DNA from: an uncultured Alistipes sp. | GTDB taxonomy: Bacteria; Bacteroidota; Bacteroidia; Bacteroidales; Rikenellaceae | DNA length: 20,378 bases | Direction of reading: 5' to 3' | Assembly (NCBI GenBank): GCA_900549685.1 | Contig: UROX01000029.1 | Location: 1 to 20,378 of the forward strand | Part shown: positions 1 through 6,719 of the stretch, piece after piece | How the letters are laid out: each line of letters begins with the position of its first letter | How positions within the stretch are numbered: position 1 is the stretch's first letter | Made by a program: the position numbers and the translations under genes | The notes under the pieces: model-generated | Seen by the model: only the letters and a program-made list of their open reading frames with translations | The model's database searches: none | What the model was told of the DNA's origin: nothing

Positions 1-1
1 C

Positions 2-79
2 ATCGCCACCACCGAGACGAACATTTCGTTGCAGGAGGTGTTCCAGCGCGAGGTGAATATCGACTTTATCGACGAATGA
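2..79 (+). CDS. C-terminal end of an unidentified protein (partial)
   Basis: An open frame enters from the left edge and ends at TGA 77-79, giving 25 residues that finish in NIDFIDE. Too little is present to assign a family and I do not recognise it. A strong hairpin with a T-run starts 20 bases after the stop, which supports this being a real gene end. It points toward the regulator gene on the other strand and is separated from it by the terminator, so it is probably unrelated to the locus to its right. Confidence 0.6.
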   Translation: MATTETNISLQEVFQREVNIDFIDE

Positions 80-98
80 CCTTCGGATCTTCGTATGG

Positions 99-129
99 AA
101 AAAGGAGCGGATTTGTCCGCTCCTTTTTT
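99..129 (+). terminator. Rho-independent terminator, probably bidirectional
   Basis: A 13-bp perfect stem (99-111 pairs with 116-128) closes a 4-base loop (TTTG). The 5' arm starts with five A and the 3' arm ends in six T, so it can terminate transcription from both sides: the gene ending at 79 and the regulator gene ending at 224 on the minus strand. Bases 130-223 show no gene or clear structure. Confidence 0.9.
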
Positions 130-223
130 ATGCCGTTCGGGCCTTTTGCCGCAGCCGTATGAACGGGGGCTCTTTGACGCGCATTTGCAGCGTATGGATG
201 AGCCGCTTCCGGTATCTGCAATG

Positions 224-1279
224 CTATTTGTAGTAAGGCAGATTTTCTTGCATTACTATGTCGATGGGCATCGTATAATGATTGCCCTTGCCTTCCTGTT
301 TGTAAATCAGATGCTGTATCATCTCTTTGATGGCGTTGAATCCCTGTAGCTCGGGCCTCTGGCAGAGAAGCGCCGTTATCGATCCGTTTTTGATGCATCT
401 TGTGTTGTTGGAAGTCAGATCGAACGAGATGATGATGATGTCGTTGATTCCTTTTTTTCGGAGAATGTCCGCGATGATGTATCCCCGGGAGTTCATCACG
501 GCTATGCCCCGGATGTCCCTGTTGGCCTGGATGAATTCCATGATGCTTTTTTCGTTCTCCTCCGGATTGAGCACGGAAAACGATGCTTCCCGGATTCGGT
601 CCGTCAGGCCCGATCGGGCCATGTAGTCTCTGAATCCGCGGCGTCTTTCGAGCGATGTGCTTGCCCGTTCGTTGCCGGTACGCTGCGCTCCGAGAATAGC
701 GACGGAACCCTCTTTGGCCGACATCGAGAGCAGGAGTTTTCCCAGAAGGAAGCCGCAGGTATAGTGGTCGGTCGTGAAAGTCGCGACAGGATGGGTGTCC
801 GGAATTACGGAATCGACGAAGATATAAGGAATGTTCGCCGCATCGAGCCGTTTGCACAGCTCCTGGGTTTCATGGACGAAGGTCGGGCCGATAATGACGG
901 CGTCGGGGACCTGGTCGGTGATGCTGTTGAATGCGGATTTGCAGGAATATATGTCGTATTGGTTGTAGTAGGCGTAGTTGCAGGAGATATTGATGTCCGA
1001 ATACTCTTCGATCGCGTGCTCGATACCCGACTGAATGGAACTCCAATACTCCCCGGGGCTGGCGATGGGGGTGGTGACGGTGATCCTGAAGGTCTTGCGG
1101 CAGGAGATAGCCGAGATGTGGAGGTTGAATTTGTAGTTTACTTCGGCCAGCACCCGTTCCACGGCTTCCCGGCTCGCCCGGGAGACATTGCCTCGGTTGT
1201 GCAGGATTCGGTCGACGGTCCCGGCAGATACGCCAGCCATCTTTGCAATGTCTTTGATTTTTATCTTCTGTCGTACCAT
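224..1279 (-). CDS. LacI-family transcriptional regulator
   Basis: This 351-residue protein has the LacI/GalR layout. An N-terminal helix-turn-helix lies at about residues 8-28 (KDIAKMAGVSAGTVDRIL), followed by the hinge region (NRGNVSRASREAVERVL). A periplasmic-binding-protein-like effector domain covers about residues 65-345. The length is normal for the family. It has no signal peptide and should act in the cytoplasm. It is divergent from the nine-gene glycan operon, so it most likely controls that operon and perhaps itself, responding to a sugar released from the substrate. Paired palindromes in the intergenic region (1366-1378 and 1593-1605) are the obvious operator candidates. The start ATG (1277-1279) lies about 25-30 bases from the predicted transcription start. 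The effector sugar cannot be read from the sequence. Many Bacteroidota loci of this type use hybrid two-component or ECF-sigma/anti-sigma systems, and none is seen here. Confidence 0.93.
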   Translation of the reverse strand: MVRQKIKIKDIAKMAGVSAGTVDRILHNRGNVSRASREAVERVLAEVNYKFNLHISAISCRKTFRITVTTPIASPGEYWSSIQSGIEHAIEEYSDINISCNYAYYNQYDIYSCKSAFNSITDQVPDAVIIGPTFVHETQELCKRLDAANIPYIFVDSVIPDTHPVATFTTDHYTCGFLLGKLLLSMSAKEGSVAILGAQRTGNERASTSLERRRGFRDYMARSGLTDRIREASFSVLNPEENEKSIMEFIQANRDIRGIAVMNSRGYIIADILRKKGINDIIIISFDLTSNNTRCIKNGSITALLCQRPELQGFNAIKEMIQHLIYKQEGKGNHYTMPIDIVMQENLPYYK

Positions 1280-1310
1280 CTGTATCTGTCTTTCGGGATT
1301 ACGCCCGCTG

Positions 1311-1342
1311 CAAATTTATCACAAATTATTTTGGTTTTCAAA
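1311..1342 (-). promoter_or_regulatory. Bacteroidota-type promoter for the LacI-family gene
   Basis: Read on the minus strand, TTTG (1342-1339) is followed after 20 bases by TAAATTTG (1318-1311). This fits the Bacteroidota primary-sigma pattern TTTG-N19-21-TAnnTTTG exactly. Transcription would begin near 1304, giving a short leader before the ATG at 1279. The palindrome at 1366-1378 lies about 24 bases upstream of the -33 element. Confidence 0.75.
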
Positions 1343-1365
1343 AAAAATGGTTACATTTGCGAAGT

Positions 1366-1378
1366 GTGTACGAACACA
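1366..1378. promoter_or_regulatory. Putative operator, copy 1 (GTGTACGAACACA)
   Basis: The core GTGTACGAACAC is a 12-base palindrome with one mismatched pair (GTGT and ACAC arms perfect, CG at the centre). The 13-base string is repeated exactly at 1593-1605. It lies 86 bases upstream of the regulator start codon and just upstream of its -33 box. Size and near-symmetry suit a LacI-family dimer. Assignment to this regulator is inference. Confidence 0.6.
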
Positions 1379-1440
1379 GTCGGCTGAAAAGCTGTGAGGA
1401 AGCAGAGAATTTGAGGGTCTATGATGCTGAATATCTGTAA

Positions 1441-1448
1441 TATGTTTG
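1441..1448 (+). promoter_or_regulatory. Possible -7 element for the glycan operon (weak)
   Basis: TATGTTTG matches the Bacteroidota -7 consensus TAnnTTTG. However, the nearest upstream TTTG (1410-1413) is 27 bases away instead of about 20. If used, the operon would have a leader of roughly 230 bases containing operator copy 2. A promoter nearer the GH3 gene that does not match the consensus is an equally likely alternative. Confidence 0.3.
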
Positions 1449-1592
1449 TTCCTCTTTCTGTCGGTTCCGGCAGAGGCTGGATATTGTGTCTGTGTTCGAT
1501 CTCTTTTGCTGCTCCGATAAGTTGTTTCGTTCGGATTTCCGGAACTGCTCCCTCCTCCTTTCCGGTAGTGCGCTCGTTCTGGTGTGGGTCTC

Positions 1593-1605
1593 GTGTACGA
1601 ACACA
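1593..1605. promoter_or_regulatory. Putative operator, copy 2 (GTGTACGAACACA)
   Basis: An exact 13-base repeat of the site at 1366-1378, in the same orientation and 227 bases downstream. It ends 79 bases before the GH3 start codon, so each divergent gene has one copy at a similar distance. The two sites could be bridged by a LacI-type tetramer or act independently on the two promoters. Confidence 0.6.
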
Positions 1606-1684
1606 ATTTCTGCCGATTTCAAGGCCTCCGATAAGGCGGTTTTGCGGCCGGTTTCCCATCCTCTGAAAAACCAAAATCCAATCT

Positions 1685-4429
1685 ATGATAAAACTCTACC
1701 TACTATTGACCGTCAACCTATGTACGATTTGTTTCTGTATGGCTGCTTTCGCGCAGAAAGTGCCTGACGGAACCTACATAGACTTTAACAAGAACGGCAG
1801 GATGGACGTCTACGAAGATCCTTCGGCGGACGTGGAAGATCGCGTCGAAAACCTGCTTGCGCAGATGACGCTCGATGAAAAAACCTGCCAGATGGTAACG
1901 CTTTATGGCTATTTGCGCGTGCTTCAGGACGACCTGCCTACGCCCGAATGGAAAACCAAACTCTGGAAGGACGGGATCGGTGCGATCGACGAACACCTCA
2001 ATGGGTTTCGTGGATGGGGCGTTCCCGTTTATGAAAGCCCTTATCTTTGGCCGGCTTCCAAGCACGCCAGGGCGCTCAATGAGGTGCAGCGATTCTTTGT
2101 CGAAGAGACCCGGTTGGGCATTCCGGCGGACCTCACCAACGAAGGCATTCGCGGTGTCGAAGCTTATCGGGCGACCAATTTTCCGACCCAGCTCGGACTG
2201 GGGCATACCTGGAACCGCGAGCTGATCCGCCGCGTGGGATACATCACGGGACGCGAGGGACGACTGCTCGGTTACACCAATATCTATGCGCCCATTCTCG
2301 ACGTGGGGCGGGACCAGCGCTGGGGCCGTTATGAGGAGGTCTACGGCGAGGACCCTTATCTGGTGGCCGAACTTGGCGTGCAGATGGTGCTCGGACTTCA
2401 GCAGGATTACCAGGTTGCCGCCACTTCGAAGCATTACATTGCCTATTCCAACAACAAGGGCGCCCGGGAGGGCATGTCTCGCGTCGACCCCCAGATGCCG
2501 CCGCACGAGGTGGAGAATATCCACGTCTATCCGTGGCGAGAGGTTATTGCCCGGGGCGGCCTGCTCGGGGTGATGAGCGCTTACAACGATTATGACGGTT
2601 ATCCGATCCAGAGCAGCGGCTACTGGCTCGGCGAGCGGCTCCGCAAGGATTTCGGATTCAGGGGTTATGTGGTTTCCGATAGCGATGCGGTCGAATATCT
2701 CCATACCAAGCACCGCGTTTCGCCGGATATGAAAGAATCCGTTTATCAAAGTGTTATGGCGGGTCTGAATGTGCGCTGCACGTTTCGTTCCCCGGACAGT
2801 TATGTGCTGCCGCTGCGGGAACTGGTCCGTGAGGGGCGCATTCCGATGCGTGTCATCGACGAGCGGGTGCGGGACATCCTCCGGGTCAAATTCCTCGTGG
2901 GGCTTTTTGACAACCCTTATCAGACGGATTACGAGGCTGCGGACCGGGAAGTGGACGGGCCGGAGAACAATGCCGTTGCGCTCCGTGCCTCCCGCGAGTC
3001 GCTTGTACTGCTCAAAAATGCGGGCAATACTCTTCCGCTCGACGCTTCGCGGTTGAAGCAATTGGCCGTAATCGGTCCGAATGCCGACGAAACGGCATTT
3101 GTGCATACCCATTACGGACCGCTCGCCACAGAGGCCGTATCGGTTTACGAGGGGCTGTCGAAGGCGCTCGGAAACAAGGCCCGCGTCGTTTATGAGAAGG
3201 GCTGCGAACTGGTCGATGCCGACTGGCCGCTTTCGGAGATTCTGCCCACGGAACCGACGGAAGAGGAGCTTGCGATGATTCGCAGAGCGGTCGAAGCGGT
3301 ACGGACGAGCGATGCGGCGGTCGTGGTGGTGGGTGGCGGCCCGCGGACCTGCGGGGAGAACAAGAGCCGCACGAGCCTCGATTTGCCGGGACGTCAGGAG
3401 CTTTTGCTGCGCGAGGTGCGTAAGGTCGGCAAGCCGATGATCGTCGTGCTGATCAACGGTCGTCCGCTTTCGATCAACTGGGCGGCGGCTCATGCCGACG
3501 CGATTCTTGAAGCGTGGTATCCCGGGTCGCACGGTGGCACCGCTATCGCCGAGGCGCTGCTCGGGGAGTACAATCCGGGCGGCAAGCTTACGGTGACTTT
3601 TCCCAAGACCGTGGGGCAGATACCCTTCAATTTCCCTGCGAAGCCCAATTCCCAGATCGACGGACCGCGAAAACCGGGTTTGGACGGCAATCAGTCGCGT
3701 ATCAACGGGGCGCTTTACGATTTCGGCTTCGGGTTGAGCTATACGACTTTCGCCTATTCGAATCTCGAACTTTCGGCCCGGGAAATCCGGCCCGACGAGT
3801 CGGTCGAGGTGGCGTTCGACATTACCAATACAGGCTCCCGGCGGGGCGACGAGGTGGTGCAGCTCTACGTGCGCGACTGTATCAGTTCGATCACGACCTA
3901 TGAGAAACTGCTCAAGGGTTTCGAGCGTATCGGCCTAGAGCCGGGCGAAACAAAACGGGTGAAGATGATCCTTACGCCGAAGGACCTTTCGCTGCTCGAC
4001 GCTGCGATGCAAAGGGTCGTGGAACCGGGCGAATTCGACGTTTTGGTCGGCGCCTCTTCGACGGATATACGCCTTTCCGGCCGGATACGGGTGACGGATG
4101 GCGCTGCCGCTGTCGCGGTGCCCTCCGCAACGGCGGAGATTCGCTTCCCGGCGACTGTCGCCCGGGGCGGAGAGGTAACCCTTCCGGTGCGGGACGACCT
4201 GGATATCGGCGGGCTGACCATACACTGGGACCGGGGAACCGACTGCGGATTCGAAATACTCGTCTCCGATGGCGGAGGGCAGTTCCTGCCCGTCTTCTCG
4301 GGAAAAGCCTCGGGACGGGGCGCGCAGCGCTGTGTGTTCGAACCGACCAAGGCGAGCGAAGTCCGGATCAGCGTCGTCCGGGGCAAGGGCGTCGTTGCCG
4401 GCGTTGAAAACGAAGCGATCCGAAAATAA
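1685..4429 (+). CDS. Glycoside hydrolase family 3 exo-glycosidase (beta-glucosidase/beta-xylosidase type), secreted
   Basis: A 914-residue GH3 enzyme that would release terminal beta-linked sugars from oligosaccharides, probably in the periplasm. A type I signal peptide covers about residues 1-23 (cleavage near AFA-Q) with no lipobox. Residues 33-44 (DFNKNGRMDVYE) match a 12-residue EF-hand calcium loop. The GH3 N-terminal (alpha/beta)8 domain covers about 48-400, with the nucleophile predicted as Asp332 in VVSD-SDAV. The GH3 C-terminal domain covers about 435-670, with Glu558 in the CGENKSR segment as acid/base candidate. An Fn3-like domain lies around 678-795. Residues about 836-914 form an extra module resembling an F5/8 (discoidin-like) fold (IHWDRG, FEILVSDGG). 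First gene of the operon; the next start is 16 bases after its stop. Sugar specificity (glucose, xylose or other) cannot be fixed from sequence alone. Confidence 0.93.
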   Translation: MIKLYLLLTVNLCTICFCMAAFAQKVPDGTYIDFNKNGRMDVYEDPSADVEDRVENLLAQMTLDEKTCQMVTLYGYLRVLQDDLPTPEWKTKLWKDGIGAIDEHLNGFRGWGVPVYESPYLWPASKHARALNEVQRFFVEETRLGIPADLTNEGIRGVEAYRATNFPTQLGLGHTWNRELIRRVGYITGREGRLLGYTNIYAPILDVGRDQRWGRYEEVYGEDPYLVAELGVQMVLGLQQDYQVAATSKHYIAYSNNKGAREGMSRVDPQMPPHEVENIHVYPWREVIARGGLLGVMSAYNDYDGYPIQSSGYWLGERLRKDFGFRGYVVSDSDAVEYLHTKHRVSPDMKESVYQSVMAGLNVRCTFRSPDSYVLPLRELVREGRIPMRVIDERVRDILRVKFLVGLFDNPYQTDYEAADREVDGPENNAVALRASRESLVLLKNAGNTLPLDASRLKQLAVIGPNADETAFVHTHYGPLATEAVSVYEGLSKALGNKARVVYEKGCELVDADWPLSEILPTEPTEEELAMIRRAVEAVRTSDAAVVVVGGGPRTCGENKSRTSLDLPGRQELLLREVRKVGKPMIVVLINGRPLSINWAAAHADAILEAWYPGSHGGTAIAEALLGEYNPGGKLTVTFPKTVGQIPFNFPAKPNSQIDGPRKPGLDGNQSRINGALYDFGFGLSYTTFAYSNLELSAREIRPDESVEVAFDITNTGSRRGDEVVQLYVRDCISSITTYEKLLKGFERIGLEPGETKRVKMILTPKDLSLLDAAMQRVVEPGEFDVLVGASSTDIRLSGRIRVTDGAAAVAVPSATAEIRFPATVARGGEVTLPVRDDLDIGGLTIHWDRGTDCGFEILVSDGGGQFLPVFSGKASGRGAQRCVFEPTKASEVRISVVRGKGVVAGVENEAIRK

Positions 4430-4445
4430 CCTTAAAGCCTATCAT

Positions 4446-6692
4446 ATGAAAAAAACTGCTGCCATTTTATGTGCTCTGGCGTTTTGGGTGCTCGGAACTC
4501 CGTCGTGTTCCGATCTGGAAGACCTTAAAGATGATCTTTCGGATCTCGACGGACGGATTGAAGCTCTCGAAGCCCGGATGAAGAGCCTGAACGAGAGTGT
4601 CGAGGCCATCGGCGCGCTTACCCGTGCTACTACGGTCAACAGCGTGACGTTCGAGGACAACGTCTATACGGTCGTCCTTTCGGACGGGATCGAACTGACG
4701 CTCACGGTCGGAGAGGCCGGTGTGGGGAATATTCCGCTGATTACCGTCGACGACGACGGGTTCTGGATGGTCGACTACCGCGACGGTAAGGGCGCGGTCT
4801 ACCTGACCGATAACGGCCGCAAATTCTGTTCGACCGGGAAGGATGCCGTAACTCCCGTGTTCAGTGTGGACCCGGAGGGGTATTGGATGATGGATTACGG
4901 CGACGGTCCGGTGCATGTCCTGGACTCCAAGGGCGGAAAGGTCCTGGCGACCTCCTCCGAGGAGACCCTCGACCCGCTTTTCGAAGAGGTCGTTTACGAC
5001 AAGGCGGCCGGGACGCTGACGGTGACTCTCCGGGCTGACGGACGCAAAATTTCGCTGCCCGTCGTTCCCGATTTCCTGCTGGCGCTCTCGAACGCCGACG
5101 GACTTCAGCTTTTCGACTACGGGCAGACTAAAGTCTTTCCGGTGCGGAGCAAAGGTGTGGGCGACGCTGTCGTGCAGACGCCTCTCGGATGGTCGGCCGT
5201 GCTCGAAGAGGGTTCCTTCTCCGTCACGGCTCCGATTCGGACCCGCTCGACCCCGATTGCCGATTCGGACACCGATGTGGTGATCGTGGCGCAGTCCGCC
5301 TCGGGCAGATACATCAGCGTCTCGAAGGTTCGCGTATCGCTTTCCGATGCCGAAATCGACCTTGATCCCCGGGCTGCGGTAACTCCCGACGGGGTTCCGA
5401 CCGCTACTACCCTCGGGTTTCTCGTGACGCTCGAAGAGGCGACTTCGTATAAGTACATCCTCCGGAAGAACCGCGAAGCCGTTCCTGCTTACGATGAAGT
5501 GAAGGAGAGCGGTATCGAGTCCTCCGAATCCCGGCTGCTTTTGGAAGGGCTTGATCCGAGGACCGGCTATACGCTCTATCTCATCGCCTGCAATGGGGAT
5601 ATTCATGCTGCGGAACTGGTGACCGCTTCCGCAACCACGGCGAATCCGGATTATGCCAGCTATTACGCGGCTTACGAGAGCGGGGCGGAACTGGAGATCG
5701 GCGGGCTGGTCGTCAGCAAAGCCGTTTTCGGAGAGGCCACGCTGCTGACCGAGGAGACCAAGACCATCACGGCGGACGGTGTCTACTTCGTTCCCGACGG
5801 TGTGACGGCGACATATGCTTCGGGGACGCGGAATACGTTGATCGTCATCGGGGACAATCCCTCCGGGCGGGGTGAATTCACGATCACGACGACCCGGATC
5901 ACTTTCAATCCCACCAACCGGGGGCATTTCGTCCTGTTCAACCTGCATTTCAGGCTCTCCACCGCGAACGGCGAGGGACAGATCCTGTTTTATCCGAACA
6001 GCACGGCCGGCGGTATGATGCAGACCGTGGCAATGGAGGACTGCGACCTGGATCTGACGGGTTTTCAGGGGTTCTCGTTCACGGCGTCCAGGACGGCCGA
6101 CACGCCGATCGGCATTGAAAACATATCGTTCGTCGGTTGCGACATAAACGTCGGTCCTTCGACCCGGTTCGGTTATTTCTTCCAGTACCGCGAGCACGGC
6201 TCGATCGGCAGCGCCGTCTTCCGGAACAACGTCATCTGGAGTGGCAATGCAGCCAATGCGACGCGTATTTTCAACCTTTCGATGGGGCAGAGCGAGGCGC
6301 AATATGCCGCTGCCGCGCCGGTCGGAAGCCTCGAATTCGAACGCAATACGTGGATCAACTGTAAGCCATCGGTTATTAACATCGTGAAGAACGTTGGCCG
6401 CCTGGTCATCCGGAACAATCTTTTCTACGGTGCGATCACGCAGCACACGCCTTTCATCACCTATGAGGCGGGATGCGTGCCGTCGTCAGGTGAAATCATC
6501 GACAATCTGGGTTACAATACGAATGGGACGGGTACTCCTTATTGGAAGGCCGTCAACAACAGTTTCCTGTTCCCGGGCTCCAGAGAGTTTACCATGACCA
6601 AGGAGAATCCTTTCGACGGAGGTCGGTTCGATACGGCGACGGGCGTTTTTGTTCCGGGTACGGCCTATGCCTCTTACGGCGCCCGGCGGTAA
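4446..6692 (+). CDS. Surface lipoprotein: DUF4988-like N-terminus, Fn3-like domain, beta-helix (copy 1)
   Basis: A 748-residue predicted lipoprotein. I start it at ATG 4446 because MKKTAAIL...GTPSC gives a signal peptide with lipobox Cys21; the frame stays open upstream only inside the GH3 gene. The residues after Cys are acidic (SDLEDLKDD), like the Bacteroidota surface-export signal. Residues 24-57 form a coiled coil (heptads in LEDLKDDLSDLDGRIEALEA). The DUF4988-like region follows, with two copies of a motif V-D-x-x-G-[FY]-W-M-x-D-Y near residues 100 and 139. An Fn3-like domain covers about 306-398. A right-handed beta-helix-like C-terminus (about 399-748) has stacked Asn/Gly/Phe-rich strands (FRNNVIWSG, IRNNLFYG) resembling DUF4957/DUF5123. 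Likely role: surface glycan binding; a lyase-type activity is possible because many beta-helix proteins cut polysaccharides, but I see no catalytic motif. Paralogue of the next gene. Confidence 0.85.
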   Translation: MKKTAAILCALAFWVLGTPSCSDLEDLKDDLSDLDGRIEALEARMKSLNESVEAIGALTRATTVNSVTFEDNVYTVVLSDGIELTLTVGEAGVGNIPLITVDDDGFWMVDYRDGKGAVYLTDNGRKFCSTGKDAVTPVFSVDPEGYWMMDYGDGPVHVLDSKGGKVLATSSEETLDPLFEEVVYDKAAGTLTVTLRADGRKISLPVVPDFLLALSNADGLQLFDYGQTKVFPVRSKGVGDAVVQTPLGWSAVLEEGSFSVTAPIRTRSTPIADSDTDVVIVAQSASGRYISVSKVRVSLSDAEIDLDPRAAVTPDGVPTATTLGFLVTLEEATSYKYILRKNREAVPAYDEVKESGIESSESRLLLEGLDPRTGYTLYLIACNGDIHAAELVTASATTANPDYASYYAAYESGAELEIGGLVVSKAVFGEATLLTEETKTITADGVYFVPDGVTATYASGTRNTLIVIGDNPSGRGEFTITTTRITFNPTNRGHFVLFNLHFRLSTANGEGQILFYPNSTAGGMMQTVAMEDCDLDLTGFQGFSFTASRTADTPIGIENISFVGCDINVGPSTRFGYFFQYREHGSIGSAVFRNNVIWSGNAANATRIFNLSMGQSEAQYAAAAPVGSLEFERNTWINCKPSVINIVKNVGRLVIRNNLFYGAITQHTPFITYEAGCVPSSGEIIDNLGYNTNGTGTPYWKAVNNSFLFPGSREFTMTKENPFDGGRFDTATGVFVPGTAYASYGARR

Positions 6693-6719
6693 AATGTATG
6701 AATCAGAAATTATGCAAAG

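Larger units (their letters stand above)
1280..1684. promoter_or_regulatory. Divergent control region between regulator and glycan operon
   Basis: These 405 bases carry no convincing gene; the short open frames here lack start context and family features. The region holds the minus-strand promoter, two copies of GTGTACGAACACA, a half-site-like TGTGTTCG at 1491-1498, a hairpin at 1457-1474 (CTGTCG / CGGCAG around GTTC) and an 8-base palindrome TTCCGGAA at 1537-1544. The part next to the GH3 start (1650-1684) becomes A-rich, as is common before Bacteroidota start codons. The promoter of the operon is not clear. Confidence 0.7.

Noticed and set aside
1537..1544. Palindrome TTCCGGAA between the two operator copies
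   Set aside because: Only eight bases, not repeated nearby, and expected by chance in a region of this size.
1319..1674. Short open frames on both strands in the regulator/GH3 intergenic region
   Set aside because: They overlap each other, the promoter and the operator repeats. They have no family features or plausible ribosome-binding context.
1718..3532. Long minus-strand open frame (604 codons) opposite the GH3 gene
   Set aside because: It is a mirror frame of a GC-rich coding region. It is rich in His/Arg/Ile, has no domain or start context, and overlaps a confidently identified GH3 enzyme. The same holds for similar frames opposite the SusC, SusD and GH20 genes.
4269..4445. In-frame upstream extension of the first beta-helix lipoprotein into the GH3 gene
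   Set aside because: The extension has no protein features and would bury the lipoprotein signal peptide. ATG 4446 followed by MKKTAAIL...PSC is clearly the better start.
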